Origin: Atriophallophorus winterbourni | Taxonomy: Eukaryota > Platyhelminthes > Trematoda > Plagiorchiida > Microphallidae | Direction of reading: 5' to 3' | Length of the DNA: 64,000 bases | Assembly: GCA_013407085.1 (NCBI GenBank) | Contig: JACCGJ010019687.1 | Coordinates: forward strand, 90,305-154,304 | Shown: piece after piece, positions 55,931-64,000 of the stretch | How positions within the stretch are numbered: the stretch's first letter is position 1 | How the letters are laid out: the number at the start of each line of letters is the position of its first letter | Position numbers and translations under genes: made by a program | The notes under the pieces: generated by a model | Databases searched by the model: none | Told to the model about the DNA's origin: nothing | The model's input: only the letters and a program-made list of their open reading frames with translations

Positions 55931-58740
55931 ATGGAAAGTCAGCACGTGTATTCAGGTGCAAGGTTGGGTTTGGTCAACATATACTTGTCAAGTTCAGCCT
56001 TGAACATGTTCAGGCTTGTTGCGCAAACGATATGTGGGGGCAGGGAGTTCCATAGAAAACAGACTCTGACAGCAAAGGAAAACCTTCGACAATTTGATCT
56101 GGAGTGTGGAATAATTAACTTGTAGCCATGCGATCTGCTACCACGTGCTTCTTGCCGATGAAACAGGTGTTCAAGTGGGTGATCCACTGTATGCAGAATG
56201 TTGAAAAGCAGGATCAAGTCACCCTGAGACGACGGTACGAAAAGTCAAAGAGGTTCATCGTTGCAATCCGCTCCCCGTATGGCTCGTTGTATAGCCCAGT
56301 CACCAGTTTTCTAGCTCGGTGGTATACCCGTTGCAGCAAGGTCATGTCATTTTGTAATCATGGGGACCATGATTGAACAGCATACTCCATTGTTGGTCTC
56401 ATATAGGTGTTAATTATACGTGAGAGCATCTGCTTTGAGAAACGACCAAGGATCCTTCTGAGCAATGCTAAGATTTGGCAGGACTTTTTGTATACAACAG
56501 AACAGTGCCATGAAGACTTCAGGTTACTGCTAATCCACACGCCCAGGTCTTTCTCTTCAGTAACCCATGAAAGTTGCTGAGATCCCAGAGAGTATGTGAA
56601 TTAGAATGATTTACCGACGTTTAACATTTTACATTTTGGATGTTGAATGGTAGGCAGTTCCACAAGGACCAATTATGAAGTGCTTCGAGATCTTTTTGGA
56701 GCATTTGGCAAACTTCTATGGTGCGTATGCTAGTCCAGACTTTGATGTCATCCGCAAATAAAATGATTTTGCTGCGTACGATTTCGGGTATATCATTCGC
56801 GTACACGAGGAAGAGTATTGGCCCCAAGACTGAGCCTTGAGGTACGCCACTTGTAACTTCTACTGGGCTGGATAGTGCCCCATCAACTCTAACCCTTATA
56901 ACTCTACCAGTCAAGTAATCCTTTATCCAGGCCAATAGTCTGCCGCACACCCCGAGCTGCTCCAATTTTTGTAGCAGTATGCTGTGGTTAACACGGTCAA
57001 AAGCTTTAGACATGTCCAAGTAACAAGCATGGATAGGGCATCCATCGTCCACGGCTCGAGTCCAATTATCAAGAGTTATGAGAAGATTGGTGAGACAGGA
57101 GTGTCTTGTCCTGAATCCGTGCTGTGCGATGGAAAATCAGCTTATTTTGTTCCAAGTGTTTAACGAGTTCGTCAGCCACAAGTCATTCGAGAACTTTAGA
57201 AACCACTGGCAACAACGTGACTGGTCTGTAGTTAGACACATCAGATCGGTTCCCTCCTTTGTATATCGGAGTGATTAGTCCACTTTTCCAGTCATTAGCA
57301 ACCGTGCTACAACTCAAGGACAGGTTGAAAAGGTCAGAGAGTGGTGAGAATAGAGCATGGGCGCATTGCTTTAGGATGAATGGTGTTATTTCATCAGCAC
57401 CCGGGGATTTCTTTGTATTTAACCCGCGTAGCTTTACCAGGACACTCTCGGGTTTCACAACGATTTCGTGTATTGTATTCTGCGATCTGAATGCAGGTAT
57501 ATCGTAGGATACGCGCTCGTTAGGGTAGAACACTCTAGAGTAAAATTGAGCGAGTTCGTTAGCGGCTTCGAGAGCTGTGGATGTAGTTCCAGTCGTAGTA
57601 AGTAAAGCGGAAACACCTGGCTTTACCCTGGCCTTTCTGTTCACGATCTGGAAGAGGAGCTTCGGATTTCGTTCAATTTTATCCATCAGATTCATTTGAT
57701 ACTTTTCTTTATCCTCCTGGACAAGTTTAGTAACTTTGTTTCTCAACAAACGGTAAGATTCCCAAGATTCAGGTGTTGAATGCAGTACGTGGATTCTCCA
57801 CGCACAGTTTCTACCTTTATCCATTTCCGTGTTCGACTCCGGATCACGAATTTGAATCCTTTTTTCAGTTGTTTTGAAACATATTTTGAGTGGAGTTCTA
57901 TTTTTCGGTTGATTTTCTGAAGTATCGATGACCAGCATTGTTGGACATCAGTGCTAATCGGTGCCCAGTCGGTGACTTCTTGAAGAGACATTGATAATGC
58001 AACCGTATCGATTTTTCTTATCAACTTCTGAGCATCACTTGCTCTTATCGCTTCAGATATATAGTCGAAAACAATGACTACATGATCACTCTTTCCAAGA
58101 GGTGCTTCATAACGGATATCCTCGATGACATTTTCCTCGCTAGTCAAAACAAGATCGAGAATGGACGGTGTGTTTGTGCCTCTGAAGCGAGTGCTGCTTG
58201 AGATGTGGTTGAATAAAGGAATTTCGTTGAACATTTTGTAGAATAGATGATCAAGAGAGTTCACCGGTGGAATCTCGCTTTTTAGTAAATTCGGGAGATT
58301 AAAGTCACCCATGATCAGGACGTTGTTTTGATATCTGGAAACAACCAGCTGAGTTTTCTCAATTAAACTAGCATTGTATGCTTCGTCTGCTGACGGTGGT
58401 CGGTAAATCACACCAACAACACAGTTTTCACCTGTTGCTAATTCAAGTGAACACCAAAGTGTATCTTCCAGTATCAAATCATTATCCGTGATTTCTCTGA
58501 ACGTGAGGTGTTGATCATAGTAAATAGCAACACCTCCTCCTCCACGATCCATTCGAGTACGATGAAAAAGAAACATGTTTGGAATGGAAATTCCTCCTCA
58601 ACTAATTGCTGATTGAACCAAGTTTCCGTTACGGCTATCAGGAGTGGTGAATATTTTTGACGAAGCTCGATTAGTTCGGGTAACTTATTTATCAAGCATT
58701 GTGCGTTGGTGTATAAACATTTGATGGTAGATCTTGACAA
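55931..58740 (-). pseudogene. CR1-like ORF2: endonuclease and reverse transcriptase, frameshifted
   Basis: Opens at 58740 with IKCLYTNAQCLINKLPEL and AVTETWF (endonuclease). After a shift near 58570 it reads GGGGVAIYYD, GVIYRPPSADEAY, MGDFNLPN, STRFRGTNTPSILDLVL and GKSDHVVIVFD. After a shift near 57800 come LLFQIVNRKAR, KKSPGADEITPF and SGLITPIYKGGNRSDVSNYR plus PVTLLPVVSK. A further frame starting 57052 has [29 protein letters not shown] and the catalytic FADD at about 56747-56758. The C-terminus is in pieces, ending NCRRFSFAVRVCFLWNSLPP near 56000. All catalytic motifs are recognisable but at least four frame changes break it. Confidence 0.88.
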
Positions 58741-58816
58741 AAGTGTTGGATGATGAGTATTTGAGCAGTAAGTTGAGTACGTGTCAAAGATGGTGGGCCT
58801 CGTTTTAATGGGTATA

Positions 58817-60366
58817 TTACATCACCGACTCCGATAGAGTCGGTCGACATCCGTTTTTTGGAGCAGGAGTCCCGGCATCACTGTGCTCAGTACCAACGGG
58901 TCCGGCAACTTCCACGATAGAGCAGGTTTTCAGGTGTTTACTGACAATTTTGATCTCTCGTGGAACTTTGTATCGATACTGTTTCCAGTTGTTAAGCACG
59001 GTGTTCACCATAGTGGTGGTCAAAAGTGTCAGTTTAAGGGGTCGTGGACCATTACCTTCGTAATTCGATGACTTCGGGATTCGGAACGTATCGATAACCG
59101 TTACATTGGTGGTTTGGATAGCATTACTGATAAATCTCCACTGTTGTAGGTCGTGGTTGGATTTACACTTTGTATCTGTATCTGAACTGGTGGCATCTTC
59201 TGGGACATTTAAGAGAAGAAGGGTGCGCTTGTTTACGATCGTTTGTTTATTTGGGTTACCTTGCGGTGGCGATTTTGCCGTTCCGACCAGGGCACATCAA
59301 CAAATACACGAGATGTATTTTCCATGTCGTCTCGTAGCAAGTATGTCGACAGAAGTACATCTTCTAAATCCTTCTCATTTTGCACTACTACCTTGAGCAA
59401 CCGCGGCTTATCTTGGTGTAGCGCTTTGGGAGGACGACTCAAGCGAATCAACGAAACCGGGTGGATCGCTTTGAGATTCATGCGAGTGCACAGTTTCAAC
59501 CATTCAGCCAAATCATTCTGATGTCTATTCGAAAATAACGTCTCAGTCGACTCTGGCACGTTGGTGCAGATAACACTAAGAGAAATTCCTTTCGAGGCAA
59601 CTTTCGCTAATGGGGCCTTCGATGTGAACGGTTTCGGCTTTAAGACGTTTTTAACACTCTGCTGGGTGCTGTGCTGCAACATTTCATCCTTTTCCAGAGA
59701 TTGGTTTGGTGGTGGTAAAGTTGAGCGCATTCGTTTGTTTAGTTTACATGGTTTAGGCTTGATTAATGGCTCTACAGCATTTTTCACTCGTGCAAGATCC
59801 GCTTCCAGTTGCGACAGTCTACTCTCTATTGTATTAGACACTTTTCCAACAGATGAATGTATGCTCTTGCGATGGCCATTTATACTTGAATTTCTACAGG
59901 CATGACAGAAATAACAAACAGATGGATAGTCATTATCGTTCACTAGCCTTACACACTCAGCAGTTAAAGTCTCGTCACATGACACGTGTTGGTGGAACCC
60001 GCAGAAAGCACATTTAACTGAAACAGTATCAACGCTTACCGGATTTAAACACGTGATGCAGAGGTCACCACGATTCAGTGTCGCCGTCGCCTGAATACTT
60101 CCCACGGTCACAGCTGGATCGATATTTTTCGCGGTCCGGGCAGTGGATCTCGTGACACGCTCGCACATGTTTGTGGGTTGCATAGGGCTTGTCGGTTGAT
60201 CGATAACGGGTGTTTTGTCCGTTGAGTGATTTGACAGTGTTCGTTGGCGAGATACCAAAGAACAAAGAACCAATTTTGGCAGTGGTGGGCGCTCCTTTGA
60301 AGCTTTCCACCGACAAAAATTCTGGAAGCTCGATTGTCTAATCAGCCATTTACAGTCATGTGCCAA
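58817..60366 (-). pseudogene. CR1-like ORF1: PHD finger and nucleic-acid-binding repeats
   Basis: Frame one runs 60366-59233 (377 residues). A PHD-type C4HC3 finger has Cys at residues 103, 106, 119, 122, His 127, Cys 130, 151 and 154. A helical, possibly coiled-coil stretch is at about 173-200. A first globular segment at about 261-345 begins SLSVICTNVPEST and ends KPRLLKVVV. A one-base shift near 59235 then leads to a second segment starting RTLLLLNVPEDATS, continuing to PRPLKLTLL and ending at 58817. The two segments look alike and may be RRM-like. ORF1 proteins of CR1-type elements bind element RNA. Start taken at the first ATG. Confidence 0.8.
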
Positions 60367-60369
60367 AGT

Positions 60370-60715
60370 GCAAAGGCGGGCGACGAAAAGAGTAAAAGGA
60401 TTGAAGTCAATTTCTTTTGCGGAGAGAGTTCAACGCCTCAACAAAAATTGTTAACTTGTGGAATGCGCTTCCGGAACAGGTTATTTCAGCCAGATCTAAA
60501 AACCAATTCTAGCAACTGGTGGATAAGGTACTGCCTGTAATCACGTCGGAGCTCTACAACACTGGACTGGATTTCTTCAACGGAGGTTCTCCTGGACTAT
60601 GTTGCTGATATAAAGAAATGCGGCTTACAAGGGCTTGACCCTCTGTCGTCTATGAAGTAGAAGAGGAAATAAACTGAACCGAACCAAACAGGATTAGTTT
60701 TAGAAGCACGCATAA
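60370..60715 (+). pseudogene. 3' end of a second CR1-type element
   Basis: Broken plus readings give LWNALPEQVISARSKNQF, then LVDKVLPVITSELYNTGLDF and FNGGSPGLCC followed by stop near 60604. That is the usual last part of CR1-type RTs. A 3' tail (GAAGAGGAAATAAACTGAAC) follows. It lies between two larger elements in opposite orientation. Confidence 0.7.
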
Positions 60716-60719
60716 TCAG

Positions 60720-63700
60720 CGCCCCAGTGCTGTACGCTAATGTGTGCAGCATACGGAATAAGTCGTCTGACCTCTCTCTTCGTGTGACTGAGTTCCACTT
60801 CATAGTAATAGCACTTTCTGAAACCTGGCTGTCCGCGCTTCATGATGTGCCAATAAACATCAGCGAGCAGTTACTCGTCATTAGATGCGATAGACCTGGC
60901 GATAGGATTTGCGCTGGCGTTGCACTTCTCTTGGAGTATGGTTTGCACAGCATGGGTACAGGTATATCTCTAGCCATTGAAAACGTCCAAGTTGTTACGG
61001 ATATCCCGACTTGCTACAAGTCATCCCTCGCAATTGATTGTGTCTACGTCACACACAGTGCATCCCAAAAAGGAGATTACACAGCTTATTGAGACACTGG
61101 ACGGTTTGTTTCACTCAGCTCCCAGCCTACTTTTCTTGTGTGATTTCTACCTCCCAGACATAGATTGGTCTGTTCCTACAGGTATCAGTATCAGTATCAG
61201 TATCACAGGGCGATAGTCCACCAAGTTAAAACGAGTGCCCAGATTATTTCGGATGTGTGCTTGAAAACACCCGCCACTACCAGGAGTTTATTCGTAAGTA
61301 GCACAGGCGTGTGTAACTGTGAATGGAAAATGGCAGAGGTCTAATCACCGGAAGGTGAGAGAGTTAATGCATATTGCATGTCCAATCGAATAAAAAAACG
61401 ATGGAAAGCATTTTATTTCAAAAAAGAGAAAAAATGAAAAAGAAGCGCTTTTTGTGTTTCAAAATGATTTTCCGAATAATTTTGTGGGTTTGACCATAAA
61501 TATGGAGGAAGTTGTAATCATACAGCAACCTAAAACTTTTCTCGAATGGCTCTATAATCTCGCGTTTCACCAGCATATGAATGACTCTACAAGGTTTCGC
61601 CATGGATGCACACCATCCAATCTTGACTTATTATTGTGATCTGAGCTAGAAGTAAGTACCACCGCTCGGCAAAAGCGATCACGTATTGATGAGCTTCGAA
61701 GCATTGTTGTGTTTTCAAAAACATTTCTCTCGTCCCAGACGCAATTTAACGCTTGTAGATTGTGGTTTACTCCTGCAGACTTCAAAATCTTCCTTTCAGT
61801 TATCCAGCGACTCCAATATAAATGAAAAATGGACTTGAATTTGTAAGTATCTGAACGAGTTACAAGACAAGCACGCTCCACTGCAGTGTATGAGAAAGCA
61901 TCAAAGGACGCCATGGCCGTCTTTTCGAGTCTGTAGGTCTACTCGTAAACGGGATCGCCTGTGGCGGCAATATAAGCTATACCTTACTTCTGGTTATTTG
62001 GCCCGCTACAAACCGCTTGGAATGCTTGTGTTAAATTACAACATGGTCTGAAACAGGATTTTGAGCTATCTTTAGCTACGGATGCTAAATCCAATTCGAA
62101 AAGTTTTATAGCTACGCACAGTCAAAAGGACAAACCAGTGAGAGCATAGGAGATTTTAAACTGGAGGACGGAAAAGTAGCTGATACCGACCTGTCTAAGG
62201 CGACTGTCTTCTCAGGGCTTTTCAATAACGTTCAACGACGGGATGATTCTTCAAACGCACCGTCCGATCTGCTTGGCCTGACACCTAGTATCCATGTATT
62301 AGATCAGTTGTCCTTCAATGAGTCTGAGGTGTATTACGCACTTATCCATTTTCGCGTCAACAAATCTGATTGGCCGGATGGCATTCATTAAATTAGGCTT
62401 AAAAATATTGTCTCAGTACATACTGAACCGTTTTGCCAGCTCTTTGATTCATGCCTGCAACTTAAAGTAGTTCCCATTAAGTGAAAGTGAGCCATAGTCA
62501 TGCCAATACACAAGCGTGTTTGTAGTTCAAATGTTGGGAACTATAGACCTTCTCAGCCCAACTAGTATAGTCTCAAAAGTATTAGAAAACTATTGCGTGA
62601 CCAAATCTGTCAGTATCTTAGTCGGCATTCTTGTTGAGTGTAAATCAACATGGATTTCTTGAGGGTAGATCCTGCCTGATTAACCTTCTTAGTTTTCTCG
62701 ATACTGCAACTAAAATGTTGGACGAAAGAAAGCCAGTCGAAGCCCTTTAGTTAGATTTTAGCAAGGCTTTTGATTCAGTCAGTCACCGCCATCTAGAGAT
62801 AAAGCTAGCAGCAAAAGGCATACAGGGTAGTCTACATGCTTTGATAAAAGCATTCCCTACAGGTAGGACATTCAGAGTTAAGGTTGGATCCACGATATCT
62901 AACCAAACCGACGTGATTAGTGGGGTCCCTCAAGGGTTGGTACTCGGTCCTCTTCTATTCCTGATATTCATTGATGACTTGTCATCTGCTTTGAAGTGTC
63001 CATGCTTCATTTTCGCGGATGATGTGAAGTTAATCGGAACAACGGATGAAGATACCTTGATGTACGACCTTGAGTGGGTCATAAGCTGGTCATACCAGTA
63101 AGATCTCCCACTGACCCTAATAACAGCAAACTCTTATCAACACTGGATGATAAGATTTCGGTCCAGTGATCGGGAAATTCTCTCAGTGTTAACACAGCAC
63201 AGTGTGATAAGGATTTGGGAGTACTGGTTAGGGCTTACTTCTAATGAAAGAACCAATTTGCCGCTGCGGCTCAGCGTGCACACAAGGTAATTTTCCGGCT
63301 TAGATCCGTGCTATCGAGCAGAAGACCCAATGGATTCCTGCCACTTCACATGGCTTTAGTTCGGCCATGTTCAGGCGTGGTGTCCTCACTGCAAAAAGGA
63401 CATCCTTTGACTTGAAAGCAAAAAACGCATCGCAACTCATATGATTGATGGTCAGCGAGGGAAACCGTACGCTGCGCGCCTGTTGTCTCTCAATCTTTTC
63501 TTCTTAGGCGCCGTCGATTTAGAGGTGACTCAATTGAAACCTTTAAAGTCTTGAAGGGTTTGATTGGCGTGCCAATGAACGACTTTTTTACCCTAATTCC
63601 CGAGCTGGCCACCCGGGGCCATTCACTTGAAATCGCTAAAAAACGATGTCGGCTAGACTCAAGGAAACACTTTTTCAGCCTTAGGGTTGTAAACTTCTAT

Positions 63701-63780
63701 AACATTCTTCCATAAGAACTAATATCCTGCAGTACCGTCTCGAGTTTTGAGCAAGGTTTAGACCGCAACTAGGGTAAGTT
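60720..63780 (+). pseudogene. Third CR1-type element, ORF2 remains
   Basis: Endonuclease part: VLYANVCSIRNKSSDLSL, VIALSETWLSA and FLCDFYLPDIDW, then NDSTRFRHGCTPSNLDLLL at 61573-61636 and LGKSDHV near 61660. The RT part is heavily broken until 62841-63101, which reads FRVKVGSTISNQTDVISGVP, QGLVLGPLLFLIF and CFIFADDVKLIG. The C-terminus is RRRRFRGDSIETFKVLKGLI and later HFFSLRVVNFYNILP near 63700. Many stops; non-functional. It is a different subfamily from the minus-strand element at 55.8-60.4 kb. Confidence 0.85.
61183..61206 (+). repeat. Hexamer microsatellite TATCAG
   Basis: About four copies of (TATCAG) inside the endonuclease region of the third CR1-type element. Confidence 0.85.
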
Positions 63781-64000
63781 TTTTCCTAAAAATTCTTTCT
63801 AATTACTATACAAGCTTAGGCAGTTCACTTTTTAGCGTTATCCTGTATATGAAGTAAAGGTTCTTTGTGTTTTTTATTATACACGATCCTACTTCAGCTG
63901 ACATCTCACTGCGCTGGTGAAGAGAAACTGCTTTTTTTCCAGCATCGGTTATAGAACGACGCTCCCTAAATACAATCCAGATAATCTCTTGGCGTCGTGA
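63781..64000. other. Flank of third CR1-type element, nothing recognised
   Basis: Probably 3' untranslated sequence of the element; the end was not defined. Confidence 0.4.

Larger units (their letters stand above)
55831..60366 (-). mobile_element. CR1-like non-LTR retrotransposon, nearly full length
   Basis: About 4.5 kb on the minus strand. It has ORF1 (60366-58817), ORF2 with endonuclease and reverse transcriptase (58740-55931), and a 3' tail ending GGACCATTGAAACTTTGAAT, TACTTTGAAT near 55830. No flanking target duplication was recognised. The 5' end adjoins the 3' end of another element on the opposite strand. Confidence 0.88.

Overview
The window looks like AT-rich genomic DNA from a flatworm, most likely a digenean trematode. 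That assignment is an inference. It rests on one large multi-exon animal receptor gene with kilobase introns, several RTE-like and CR1-like non-LTR retrotransposons, and many short repeats carrying hammerhead ribozyme motifs like those known from schistosome SINE-like DNA. No bacterial gene, CRISPR array, tRNA or rRNA gene was seen.

Receptor gene, 1935-28044, + strand. Nine exons with matching splice phases encode the C-terminal 902 residues of a discoidin domain receptor (DDR). The order is: most of the collagen-binding discoidin domain, the DDR-specific discoidin-like domain, an extracellular linker, one membrane span, and a cytoplasmic tail of about 466 residues rich in Asn, Pro and Ser. 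The first exon or exons (signal peptide and start of the discoidin domain) lie upstream of the window or were not recognised. The last visible exon ends in a stop codon and no tyrosine kinase domain was found, although kinases are the hallmark of this family. An alternative phase-1 donor at 27965 leaves open a kinase-containing isoform with exons beyond the window. Two of the three disulfides of human DDRs appear to be missing.

Ribozyme repeats. More than twenty copies or fragments of a repeat of about 229 bp are scattered from 1.4 to 50.9 kb on both strands, some in head-to-tail tandem. In the best copies (10361-10402 and 14886-14927) every element of a type I hammerhead ribozyme is visible: stem I, CTGATGA, stem II, GAAA, a minimal stem III and a cleavable GTC. 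Stem III is the self-complementary hexamer ACCGGT, which suggests action as a dimer. Both best copies are in sense orientation inside introns of the receptor gene. A second, unrelated hammerhead family occurs as an inverted pair at 40.5-40.9 kb.

Retrotransposons. RTE-like fragments (the lineage related to craniofacial development protein 2) lie at 4.3-6.8 kb (with an inverted 3' part), 11.7-12.1, 30.7-31.5, 41.5-42.1 and 55.7 kb, with a more distant tail at 36.6-37.2 kb. CR1-like remains lie at 22.5 kb, 52.1-53.6 kb, 55.8-60.4 kb (nearly full length, with a PHD-finger ORF1 and a broken ORF2), 60.4-60.7 kb and 60.7-63.8 kb. The stretches between hold intronic or intergenic AT-rich sequence with no recognised gene.
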